A DNA stretch of 64,000 nt from Hyphomonas johnsonii MHS-2 (lineage in GTDB: Bacteria > Pseudomonadota > Alphaproteobacteria > Caulobacterales > Hyphomonadaceae), in NCBI RefSeq assembly GCF_000685275.1, contig NZ_ARYK01000011.1:1-64000 (forward strand). The letters run 5' to 3'. The translations under genes and the position numbers were made by a program. Each line of letters starts with the position of its first letter. The first letter of the stretch is position 1. Positions 43,349 to 51,536 of the stretch are shown one piece after another. The notes beneath the pieces were generated by a model, which was given only the letters and a program-made list of their open reading frames with translations, was not told the origin of the DNA and ran no database searches.

Positions 43349-44268
43349 TAGAGGATTCGGTGCGTGAGGGCCTGCGCGAGATTGTACGTGCTGACCAGCT
43401 GCCGCTTAACCGGGCGGCAGCCTGCATGGCTGATGCGATCCGTGCGAAGCACCCCGGTGCCGTGCGCGCACTCATCTTTTACGGCTCAGCCCTGCGGATG
43501 GGAGAGCGCGCCGACAAGATGCTGGATTTCTACGTTATCGTCGACAGTTACCGAGCGATCCACGGGGTGGGTGTGAAACAGTTTGCGTCATTCCTCGTTC
43601 CTCCAAGCGTCCATTTCCTTGAGGTCGTGGATGGCGATGGCGTGCGGCTGCGCAGCAAGTACGCCATCGTATCGGAAAAGGCCTTTCACCGGCGCACGCG
43701 CGGCGATGCATTCGAGTCGATGCTGTGGGCACGCTTTGCCCAGCCAGCAACCATCATTACCGACGATCCGGCTGTTCACGACGCCCTCATCGACACGTTG
43801 GCAAGCGCCTGTGCGAAGCTCGCCAGGGAAGTTGCGCCGATGCTGGACGAGCCCGTCCAACCGCTTGACCCTTGGGTGAGGGGCCTGACCGAGAGTTACC
43901 GAACCGAGCTACGCCCGGAAACGCCCGAGGCCCGTGCGCAAGAGATTGTCGGTCGATTTGAGGACCGCTACCGCAAACTCACGTCTCTGCTCTTTGCCCA
44001 GCAACCCCCGCCATCAACTGGCCGCGGTGCGGCGGCCGCGCTTTGCCGGGTGCGCTGGTTCCTGCGGCGGGTCATCGGCAAACCCGTCGGAGCGCTGCGC
44101 GTACTAAAGGCCGCCGCGACCTTCGATGCGGGACTCGACTACATCCTCGAAAAAATCGAAGGCCACTCTGGCGTGACGCTTGTTGTCAGCGAGAATGAGC
44201 GGAATCACCCGGTGCTGCATGCGCCAGTTCTGGCTTGGCGCCTTTTCCGAGCCGGGGCTTTCCGCTGA
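43345..44268 (+). CDS. Nucleotidyltransferase-fold protein, Tam41-like
   Basis: Protein of 307 aa with a Pol-beta-type nucleotidyltransferase signature: ALIFYGSALRMGERADKMLDFYVIVDSY, i.e. YGS followed by the D-x-V-x-V metal site. This form resembles mitochondrial CDP-diacylglycerol synthase Tam41. The later helical part (AAALCRVRWFLRRVIGKPVG) looks membrane-associated. It is co-translated with the ceramide/DAG kinase (ATGA), so it may turn the phosphorylated lipid into a CDP- or other activated form. It ends 10 bp from the convergent spt gene. Family assignment rests on motifs alone. Confidence 0.7.
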   Translation: MIEDSVREGLREIVRADQLPLNRAAACMADAIRAKHPGAVRALIFYGSALRMGERADKMLDFYVIVDSYRAIHGVGVKQFASFLVPPSVHFLEVVDGDGVRLRSKYAIVSEKAFHRRTRGDAFESMLWARFAQPATIITDDPAVHDALIDTLASACAKLAREVAPMLDEPVQPLDPWVRGLTESYRTELRPETPEARAQEIVGRFEDRYRKLTSLLFAQQPPPSTGRGAAAALCRVRWFLRRVIGKPVGALRVLKAAATFDAGLDYILEKIEGHSGVTLVVSENERNHPVLHAPVLAWRLFRAGAFR

Positions 44269-44278
44269 ACTGGGCCGT

Positions 44279-45484
44279 TTAACTGACCAGATCCGACAGG
44301 GCGTTGAACACTTCGAGGATCTGATCAATTTCGCTTTCGCTATGTGCGGCAGACACACTCAGTCTCAGCAGGGATTTGGCTTGTGGCGTTGCCGGCGGCA
44401 CAGCGAGATTGACGTAAACTCCGGCCTCCAGGAGTGCGTTCCACTCGCGCACGGCTGTCGTCTCGTCTGCCCTTGGCAGGGCAATGATCGGCCCGGGGGC
44501 GGAGGCAGGTTCGAAGCCTGCTGCCCGCAGGCCGGAATGGAGTTGGTTGGCACGATCCCAAAGGCGCCTGCCAAGCTCATCGCTACCGGCAATCGTGGCG
44601 AGCGCCGCGCGCGCGGCCGCAATGTTTGCCGGCGACCCGGATGCGGTGAACAGGTATGGGCGGCTGACAAGGCGTGTGTATTCAAAGGATTCATGGCGCG
44701 ACACGCAAAAACCGCCAAGCGAGGCAAAGCTTTTCGAAAATGTGCCGGACAGGAAATCAACCTTGTCGAGAACCCCCTGCGCCTGCGCAACACCTCGCCC
44801 GCGTTCGCCGTAGCAGCCCACCGAATGGGCCTCGTCAACGTACAGGAACGCGCCATGCTCGCTGGCCACGTCAACGAACTCTGCCAGTGGAGCAACGTCG
44901 CCCAGCATGGAATACAGGCCCTCAACCACGATCAGGCGTGCGCCGTCATCCGGAAGGCGTGAGAGGCGCTTGGCTAGGTCTTCCGGGCTGTTGTGGCGGA
45001 ACCGGATTGTCTCGGCATCGCTCAGGCGGCAGCCATCATAGATGCAGGCGTGACTGTCGGCGTCGATCAGCAGATGGTCTCCGCGCCCGACGAGGGCACT
45101 TATGGCTGCGAGGTTCGCCTGGTATCCGGTTGTGAATACGATGGCCGAGGCAGCGTTGAAGTAGGCCTTCAGGGCTGTTTCAAGTTCCAGATGCTCGCGG
45201 AATGTACCGTTGGCCAGACGGCTTCCGGTCGTGGCGGTCCCTTGATGGTCGATGGCTGCCTTGGCAGCGGTTGTGCAGGCTTCTGAGAAGGTCAGGCCAA
45301 GATAATTGTTGGTTCCAGCCAGGATAACTTCGCGTGAACCTACTCGCGCTCGCGTAGGTGACAGGATTTCGTCAAACACCATGCCGAAGGGCTGCGTCCC
45401 AAGGGTCGCAACGCCGTGATAGCGCTCAGCCAGCTTTTCGAATTTTTCGAAAATGTCGTTTTTCTTCATGCCACTGTCAAACAT
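44279..45484 (-). CDS. spt: Serine palmitoyltransferase (alpha-oxoamine synthase)
   Basis: PLP enzyme of 401 aa joining serine to an acyl thioester to give 3-ketosphinganine. Visible residues: VILAGTNNYLGLTF and GSRLANGTFREHLELE (AOS family), H144 stacking over PLP (IDADSHACIYDG), D217 and H220 (LYVDEAHSVGCYG), and the Schiff-base K251 (GTFSKSFASLGG). The Spt reading over KBL or ALAS rests on context: a dedicated ACP with 8-nt overlap, a CerR-like reductase, an acyl-ACP synthetase and a ceramide synthase. Start ATG 45484, with ATG 45469 as alternative. Confidence 0.88.
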   Translation of the reverse strand: MFDSGMKKNDIFEKFEKLAERYHGVATLGTQPFGMVFDEILSPTRARVGSREVILAGTNNYLGLTFSEACTTAAKAAIDHQGTATTGSRLANGTFREHLELETALKAYFNAASAIVFTTGYQANLAAISALVGRGDHLLIDADSHACIYDGCRLSDAETIRFRHNSPEDLAKRLSRLPDDGARLIVVEGLYSMLGDVAPLAEFVDVASEHGAFLYVDEAHSVGCYGERGRGVAQAQGVLDKVDFLSGTFSKSFASLGGFCVSRHESFEYTRLVSRPYLFTASGSPANIAAARAALATIAGSDELGRRLWDRANQLHSGLRAAGFEPASAPGPIIALPRADETTAVREWNALLEAGVYVNLAVPPATPQAKSLLRLSVSAAHSESEIDQILEVFNALSDLVS

Positions 45485-45728
45485 TGGTCAATTGCCCGAT
45501 TGTTTCCACAAGGTCCCGGACGGTATCAATGCTGGACGCGACCTCTACCGGAAAGCTGATGTCATAAATGTCTTCAATTTCCATGACGATATCGAAAATT
45601 TCAACGGAATCGATTTCGAGATCGGCGCTGATGCGCACGTCCGGCGTAATCAGAATATCGGCATGTGCATGGGCCTTGAGTATCTTGGATACATTTTCAA
45701 ATACGTGAGAATCTTGCACGTTACACAT
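45477..45728 (-). CDS. Dedicated acyl carrier protein for sphingolipid synthesis
   Basis: ACP of 83 aa. The phosphopantetheine serine is S41 in LEIDSVEIFDIVMEIED; helices before and after are typical, and the protein is acidic. ATG 45728 overlaps the end of the reductase gene, and its stop overlaps the spt start. In Caulobacter the equivalent ACP (AcpR) carries the acyl chain condensed by Spt, loaded by the adjacent acyl-ACP synthetase. The longer in-frame extension to 45779 runs into the reductase and is not used. Confidence 0.88.
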   Translation of the reverse strand: MCNVQDSHVFENVSKILKAHAHADILITPDVRISADLEIDSVEIFDIVMEIEDIYDISFPVEVASSIDTVRDLVETIGQLTNV

Positions 45729-46704
45729 CCCTTTTTTCGATCCCGCCGCGATGTACAGGCCGGAACCCGCCAGGAGCAAGAAACGGGGCGAGACAGCGCG
45801 CCATTGTCACGTCGAGTGCTGTCGGTAGTTCGATGGCCCTATCAGCGAGCCAGTCGCCCGCCTGCAGTTCGCGCACCTTTCCGGTCGAGAAGACATGGGG
45901 TCTGCCTGTAATACGGGCGGTGCCATCTGCAATAAAACCAGCAGCATCGAAAAGCAAGGCAGGCACGGCCAGCATGTTGATCTTGCGTCCTGTCACGCGG
46001 GCTGCGCTGTCTGCAATATCGTTCCAGCGCAGGCTGAGGTGACCGGCAGGAGTCATCACCTCGGATCTCGGTTTGTCATCGCGTGCGCGCCGGGCCAGCA
46101 GAGCTGCCAGGTCGTCGACGTCTATCACCGAAAACCTGTAATTCCTCGCGCGGCCCCCCGGTACGGGGAGAAGCCCCCTTGCGAGCAGTCTGAACATCGT
46201 TTGCGTTGCAGAATCTTCTGGTCCGATCACCGCTGGTGCCCTGATTATGCTAACAGGCATTGTCCCTGCCGCGTCGCGCGCAAGGCGTTCCCCCGCAGCC
46301 TTGGACCGGGCATAGGCCGATACGTCCGCTCGTGTCGCCGTAAGGGATGACACATGAATGAAGTGCCGGACTCCGGCGTCCCTGGCGATTCCGGCCAGCA
46401 GGCCTGTGGCGGCTGCATTTACTTGATCGAATTCTGCATTGCTGCGCGCCTTCGTGAGGCCGGCGAGGTGTATGATGACGTCTGTATCGGTCGCCAGGCG
46501 CTCAAGCGCGTCCGGGTCCCTGAGATCACCGGCCACCCACTCAAGGCCGGGCCGGGGCTCCATCTTGCGGCCGGATGCGGGCCGAGCGAGGACCTTGACC
46601 GAAACACCTTGCTCAAGCAGCAGCGGTAATAATTTCCGGCCCACAAACCCGGTCGCGCCCGTCAGGCCGATGCGTGTGTGGTCGGGGATAGATGTGCGGG
46701 CGAT
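45721..46704 (-). CDS. cerR: NAD-dependent epimerase-like ceramide/ketosphinganine reductase (CerR type); start codon uncertain
   Basis: Extended-SDR protein of about 327 aa. The Rossmann glycine motif IGLTGATGFVGRKLLPLL is encoded only if translation begins upstream of 46644, yet the first ATG/GTG/TTG in this frame is GTG 46644, which lies inside the motif. Between the synthetase stop (46711) and the motif only non-standard codons such as ATC (46704 or 46689) are available; 46704 is taken here as the working start. Other features: HFIHVSSLTATRADVSAYARSKAA (Ser, Tyr, Lys of SDRs) and SIIRAPAVIGPED. In Caulobacter the homolog between acp and acyl-ACP synthetase genes is CerR. Function strong by synteny, start weak. 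Confidence 0.8.
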   Translation of the reverse strand: MARTSIPDHTRIGLTGATGFVGRKLLPLLLEQGVSVKVLARPASGRKMEPRPGLEWVAGDLRDPDALERLATDTDVIIHLAGLTKARSNAEFDQVNAAATGLLAGIARDAGVRHFIHVSSLTATRADVSAYARSKAAGERLARDAAGTMPVSIIRAPAVIGPEDSATQTMFRLLARGLLPVPGGRARNYRFSVIDVDDLAALLARRARDDKPRSEVMTPAGHLSLRWNDIADSAARVTGRKINMLAVPALLFDAAGFIADGTARITGRPHVFSTGKVRELQAGDWLADRAIELPTALDVTMARCLAPFLAPGGFRPVHRGGIEKRDV

Positions 46705-46710
46705 TGCTGA

Positions 46711-48450
46711 TCAGGCCCCGAGTGTGCCTGCGACGACATTGCCCTGCCTTTGCGGCACAAAATCACCCGCGAGAAAGCCGATGCGCGCGGCCGCCCGGCT
46801 CAATTTTCCGGAGCTGGTTGTCGGCAAGGAACGGATGGCGACGAACTCGACAGACACTGGCGCACCTGTTGCCGCGCGGGTCGCCGCCGAGATGTCGCGC
46901 CTGAGTTCAGCGCGAACGGCTTCATCGCGTGACCGACATTCGGCCAGGAGCAGGATTTTGATCGCGCCATTTTCGTCCTGTACGTCGAATGCAGCCGAGC
47001 GGGCGATGTTCCGACCACCGGCTTCCTGTGCGACGCCTTCAATATCCTGTGGCCAGATATTGCGACCATTCCAGAGGATCAGGTCCTTTGAGCGTCCGGT
47101 GATGACAAGCTCGTCCTCATTCCAGTAGCCTAGGTCGCCCGTTTCGAGCCAGCCATCCTCATTGGTAAGAGGCTGCAACGGTTCATTCACGCGGAAATAG
47201 CCTGCGGCGATGGATGGACCGCGCACGATAATGCGGCCGACTTGCCGGTCGCCCAGCGCTTCGTCGTTGTCATTGACGATCCGCAGGTCGAGCGAAGGCA
47301 GCGGGCGGCCGCTGGACACGAATCTCCGGGCTGTTCCCTCAAACGTCAGGTCGGAAGCGGGCAGGGCGCGGCCGGACGTCTGCATCCTCGCCAGATCGAT
47401 GTCGTCTGTTCGCAGGCCCGCCCTGAGGGGCGCGAACGACACCGCAAGCGTTGCTTCTGCCAGTCCGTAGCTTGAGACAAAGGCGGACGGATCGAACCCG
47501 GATGGAGCGAAGGTCTGCGTGAAGGCCGACAGCGCCTCGCTACGCACCATGTCGCCGCCGATGCCTGCGGCTCGCCAGGATGAAAGATCCAACACCTCAC
47601 CGCGATAACGACGGGCGCAGAGTTCATAACCAAAACTCGGGCTGTAGGAGAGCGTGCCGCGGTTTTCGCTGATAAGTTTGAGCCAAGTGCCGGGGCGTCG
47701 GGCAAAATCCGACGGCGACAGGAAATCAATCGACAGCTGGGAATACAGGGGGGCGATAAAGAAGCCGACCAGGCCCATGTCGTGATATAGCGGTAGCCAA
47801 GACACGGCCCGGTCGCCCTCAACAACCTGCAAGCCTTCCTGAATGATCGCGCGACAATTTGCAGAAACGCTCGCTTGTGTTGCCACAATGCCCTTGGGCT
47901 GGCTCGTGCAACCGGATGAGAACTGGATGTACGACAGGTCGTTCGCGCCGTGCCGCAGCGCAAGTGCGGTGCCGGATGGAAGGTCGGAACCTGACATGTC
48001 AACTACACGTACCGACGTTCCCGATAGTGCCGAATTGATGATATCCCGGACGGAGGCTGGCGTCATCAAGGCAGCAAGGCCGGCCTGTCTGACCATCTGT
48101 CCGACCTGGCGCTCGTAAATCTTGCGCCCGCCGAAGGCCGCGGGCAGGCTGAGCGGGGCAGGCACCATGCCGGCATATTGACAGGCCATGAAAGCAGTCA
48201 CGAAGTCTGCAGAGGTTTCTGCGACAAGGCCGATGCGGGACTCGCGCGCGAATGCGGCGGCCAGTTGGCCGGCCATGCCCAAGGCGTTGTTTCGTAGCTC
48301 ACCATAGGTGAGACTATTCATCAGGCGTCCGTCTGAATGATAGAAATTGACACCCGAATTGCCTTCGGCCGCATAGTCCAGTGCGTCACATATTGTCTCG
48401 AATGTCCCCGCGCGTAGTTCAATCCCTGCCGTCGTTGCTGTTGGTTTCAA
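46711..48450 (-). CDS. Fatty acyl-AMP ligase/acyl-ACP synthetase for sphingolipid synthesis
   Basis: ANL enzyme of 579 aa of the FAAL group. P-loop IQFSSGCTSQPKGIVATQ; WLPLYHDMGLVGFFIAPLYS and FVSSYGLAEATLAVSF are typical FAAL blocks; WLETGDLGYWNEDELVITGRSKD is motif A7-A8. FAALs activate a fatty acid as AMP and pass it to an ACP. Here the ACP is encoded two genes downstream, as in Caulobacter, where the corresponding enzyme charges the spt-linked ACP. First gene of the minus-strand unit ending with spt; the 485 bp upstream must hold its promoter. ATG start at 48450. Confidence 0.87.
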   Translation of the reverse strand: MKPTATTAGIELRAGTFETICDALDYAAEGNSGVNFYHSDGRLMNSLTYGELRNNALGMAGQLAAAFARESRIGLVAETSADFVTAFMACQYAGMVPAPLSLPAAFGGRKIYERQVGQMVRQAGLAALMTPASVRDIINSALSGTSVRVVDMSGSDLPSGTALALRHGANDLSYIQFSSGCTSQPKGIVATQASVSANCRAIIQEGLQVVEGDRAVSWLPLYHDMGLVGFFIAPLYSQLSIDFLSPSDFARRPGTWLKLISENRGTLSYSPSFGYELCARRYRGEVLDLSSWRAAGIGGDMVRSEALSAFTQTFAPSGFDPSAFVSSYGLAEATLAVSFAPLRAGLRTDDIDLARMQTSGRALPASDLTFEGTARRFVSSGRPLPSLDLRIVNDNDEALGDRQVGRIIVRGPSIAAGYFRVNEPLQPLTNEDGWLETGDLGYWNEDELVITGRSKDLILWNGRNIWPQDIEGVAQEAGGRNIARSAAFDVQDENGAIKILLLAECRSRDEAVRAELRRDISAATRAATGAPVSVEFVAIRSLPTTSSGKLSRAAARIGFLAGDFVPQRQGNVVAGTLGA

Positions 48451-48935
48451 AGCGAACTGCCCCTGAGTCTTCGATCTAAATCCTAATGATTTGCTCTATA
48501 CACGCAATACTCCAAGTTGAAGTCACAAGATTGGCATGTGTCATATAACCAACTGACGCAGGTCAGGAGGACGGACTCATTGCAGCCACCAGGTGCGGCG
48601 GCTTGCAGGTCATTCGTTTTCCGATGCTTGCTGACCCACCCCGCGGCTAGCAGACCAACCCATGATCGGCAGGGATCGAGCCAGGTATTGTGCTCAATGC
48701 GCATGAGACAACCAGAAGCAACCATCTCATTGTCGTCGCCCCGGTGGCGACGATAAATCACGCTCAGCAAAGACCGGAAGCCCCTTTTGGGCCGAGCCAC
48801 TGATGGGTTGTTGTCGATTTTCCTGCCGAACCTGCGACGAATTCGGCAATTTGCAGGTGATATGGAGCGTCTGCGCAAATGGTCAGTTTGAACAGGACGC
48901 GGGAAGAGGGAGGGGGCGGCCTTCGGAGAAGTATG
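48451..48935. other. Intergenic region before the acyl-ACP synthetase unit
   Basis: About 485 bp between two minus-strand genes. A 131-residue open frame on the minus strand lacks any domain or ribosome binding site and is not accepted. The stretch probably carries the promoter for the synthetase-reductase-ACP-spt unit close to 48460-48540, but no convincing -35/-10 pair stands out. Confidence 0.5.
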
Positions 48936-50291
48936 TCAGCGTGCGCCACCGCGCGTATCGTCGGCGACTATGCTGCTGGCAGTTGCGTTCACTGCGCGCC
49001 GGAATACGGCGTAGAGGCAGGCGACAAGCATCAGGGAGCTGCAAACGGTCGCCCAAGCTGCACCAATGAGGCCGAATGCCTGGATCATCCAGACCAGGAG
49101 CGGGACGTAAACAGCAGCGACGATCACCCTGACCAGCAGGACCTGCCAAGGCCTGCCGAGCGCCACGAGAGCTGGCTCGACAACGACACCGCACAGCTCG
49201 ACGGCTGCCGCGATTGTCAGCACGACCAGGACGGAATAGACGAAAGAATAGGCATCCCCGCCTACCAGATCGAGGGCGAACCGGCCAAAAATTGCCATGA
49301 TGGCCACCGCCAGTATGCCAGCCATGCCGGCGGCAACGGATGAACGGACGACCACTCGTCTGACGTCTTCGTAGGCGCCCAAGGCGAGCTTCGCGAGTTC
49401 GGGATAGACGGATCGGGCGAGGGCGAGGGTCGGCTTGTGTATTGCGCCTGCCAATTGCGTGGCGATCTTCAGACCGCCTGCTGCAACGCTGTCGAGCGCC
49501 CAACCGACGGCCAGCACGGGAAACTGCTTCCAGACAAGGCGCAGGGATGTTGTGAGATTCGTCGCCCAGGCGAATTTCCAGATGTCTGGGTTTTCCCCTA
49601 CGACGCCGCGCAGTCTTGGGCCCTTCGTGTGCACGTGACCGGCATTTCGGCGTTTGACTTCTCGTAGGCTGGCCCACCAGATCGCGGCGGTCGTCGCCAG
49701 TTCGGCAAGGCTCCACGCGACAAGGTACCCGAGGATCGAGGCACCGGTTAGCCAGGCCAGCAACGCGCCTGCGAGGCGCATCGCCGGCAGCACTGTTTCC
49801 GCGTATGCGGCGGTGTCGAAGCGATCGAACAGACGCAAGATGCCTGTGGGTGTGCCCCTCAGCCCGAACAGCAAGGACGTACAGAACAGAAGTGCGAGGG
49901 TCTGCTCTTCGCCAGACCACCCTAACTGTCCGCCCACAAGGTAGACGCCTGCGATACCGAGCGCGGCACCCACCAGGGCGGCCCCGATGTCGAGAAGGAC
50001 CGTGAACCATATGACCCGCCGCAGTTTGCCATAATCACCGGCGGCCTCATGTGCGGCGCCATAGCGGATAAGTGTCTGCCAGGACTGGAACTGGGCGAGG
50101 TTTGAGACGGCCTGTCCGTATGACAGGATAAGTGCAAACACACCAAACCGCTCCGCGCCGAGGCTTTGAGCGGCCAGTCCCAAATAGACCAGACTGAATA
50201 CGCCCCCGACGCCCTTGCCCGCCAACAGCCAGCCTGCATTTCGAATGGCGCGTTTGATGGGCCCGTCATCTTGCCTGACTTTGATCGTCAA
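48936..50291 (-). CDS. Polysaccharide/lipid flippase-like membrane protein (MOP superfamily)
   Basis: Integral membrane protein of 451 aa with about 12-14 helices. N-terminal basic region then NAGWLLAGKGVGGVFSLVYLGLAAQSLGAERFGVFALIL, the standard start of Wzx/oligosaccharide flippases, and late helices (VIVAAVYVPLLVWMIQAFGL, GAAWATVCSSLMLVACLYAVF). It may flip a lipid-linked glycan or glycosphingolipid, which would fit the neighbouring ceramide locus, but it is a separate transcription unit and no glycosyltransferase is adjacent. Role therefore inferred only in outline. Confidence 0.82.
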   Translation of the reverse strand: MTIKVRQDDGPIKRAIRNAGWLLAGKGVGGVFSLVYLGLAAQSLGAERFGVFALILSYGQAVSNLAQFQSWQTLIRYGAAHEAAGDYGKLRRVIWFTVLLDIGAALVGAALGIAGVYLVGGQLGWSGEEQTLALLFCTSLLFGLRGTPTGILRLFDRFDTAAYAETVLPAMRLAGALLAWLTGASILGYLVAWSLAELATTAAIWWASLREVKRRNAGHVHTKGPRLRGVVGENPDIWKFAWATNLTTSLRLVWKQFPVLAVGWALDSVAAGGLKIATQLAGAIHKPTLALARSVYPELAKLALGAYEDVRRVVVRSSVAAGMAGILAVAIMAIFGRFALDLVGGDAYSFVYSVLVVLTIAAAVELCGVVVEPALVALGRPWQVLLVRVIVAAVYVPLLVWMIQAFGLIGAAWATVCSSLMLVACLYAVFRRAVNATASSIVADDTRGGAR

Positions 50292-50687
50292 CGTGTTGTC
50301 CTTGTGGCCCTGACCGGGCCCTTCTGCGCATGGAAGAAATCCGTCACCAGCACATCTTTCAACTGGGCGAACCGCTCGCCTGATACAGGCAGACCTGATT
50401 TATTTATGCGGGTCTGGCAAGCTCTTGGGGTTCGTCATGTGTGCTTTCATGAGAGGGCGATCCCGTTTCTACAAGGGCAGAATTCGAGGAATCTCGATCT
50501 GAAGGACAGGGTCGTGTGTCGGTGCGGGTTGCAGACTTTTGCTGTGATTGGCGCCTGATGGAGCTTACCTGTCGCGATCAGTCAAATGCGAACCCGTCTT
50601 GCGTTACTCGTGGACGAGAAGGTGCTGGCGACGAGAAGGTCGCGCGGTGGCACTTCAAGTTCGAATAACAGTCTATCGCGGCCTGCT
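50292..50687. other. Intergenic stretch, no gene seen
   Basis: About 395 bp between the flippase start and the BKACE-like gene end. No coding frame with domain features, no hairpin with U-tract and no repeat longer than expected by chance were found. It separates the sphingolipid locus from the amino-acid operon and holds the flippase promoter region. Confidence 0.5.
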
Positions 50688-51536
50688 TCAACGGTAACGG
50701 CGCAGCTTGAACGCTTTGCGAGCGCCGTCGGCGCTCATGGGTGACAGGCCGAGTGACCCAAGTGCGGCGGCCACTTCACCCACCCGCGAGGCATTGGATC
50801 CCGCCAGCGATCCATCGGCCATGAGAAAATTGTTCTCAAACCCGACACGGACATGCCCCCCACTCCTGGCGGCCTCCGACAGCAGATTTGTTTCGCCCTG
50901 TCCAAATGCACAGGCGGCCCAAACGGGCTTGGCAGCGGGGCTTTCATCCAGCGCATCCAGCATCGCCCGCAATTCAAGCGTGTCACTCTGAGATTCACTG
51001 CGATAGCGACCGACGACCAACAAAATGAAGGGCAGCTCTTCGCCATAGACGCCATCTGCCCGCAAGTCTGAAAACCGCCGCACATCATCCGCGTCATAGA
51101 GGATATGCTGCACCCAGATGCTTTCGCGTCGGCAATCTGCCAGGAACTGGCGATAGGTGGCGACTTCCTCCTGCGATCCGTTGGGGGACAACTCTCGCAA
51201 TGCTACCGAACAGGATTCGGGTCGAACGCTTTCCACGACGGCAATCTGGGCGGTGCGATCAAATATGCCGGCAGATTCCGTCGTGATCTGAATGATGAGG
51301 TCACTTCCCGTCTGATCGCGAACAGCGTTGATCGCGGCCTTGTAGGCATCTGCTGACAATGAGTGACGACCTTCTGCATCCCGTACATGCAGATGCAGCA
51401 GGCTGGCCCCTTCGGCCACGCATGCGGCCGCATCCGCGGCAATGTCTTCGGGAGAAAGAGGCAGGGCCGGATGGTCTGCCCGCAACTTCCTCGCACCGTT
51501 CGGCGCTACCGAGATCAGGCGCTCGGGATTGTTCAT
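50688..51536 (-). CDS. BKACE family (3-keto-5-aminohexanoate cleavage enzyme-like)
   Basis: Zn-dependent beta-keto acid cleavage enzyme of 282 aa (former DUF849). The metal site HLHVRD (H48, H50) is near the N-terminus, with conserved PNG at 12-14, IQITTESAG, and GGHVRVGFENNFLMADG close to the C-terminus. BKACE members cleave a beta-keto acid with acetyl-CoA into a CoA ester and acetoacetate. The start overlaps the stop of the aminotransferase (ATGA): the transaminase would create the keto function that this enzyme then cleaves. Substrate not known; members act on many amino- or carnitine-like keto acids. Confidence 0.87.
   Translation of the reverse strand: MNNPERLISVAPNGARKLRADHPALPLSPEDIAADAAACVAEGASLLHLHVRDAEGRHSLSADAYKAAINAVRDQTGSDLIIQITTESAGIFDRTAQIAVVESVRPESCSVALRELSPNGSQEEVATYRQFLADCRRESIWVQHILYDADDVRRFSDLRADGVYGEELPFILLVVGRYRSESQSDTLELRAMLDALDESPAAKPVWAACAFGQGETNLLSEAARSGGHVRVGFENNFLMADGSLAGSNASRVGEVAAALGSLGLSPMSADGARKAFKLRRYR

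Noticed and set aside
48483-48878. 131-codon minus-strand frame upstream of the acyl-ACP synthetase
   Set aside because: Cys/Arg-rich, no domain, no start context; treated as intergenic.
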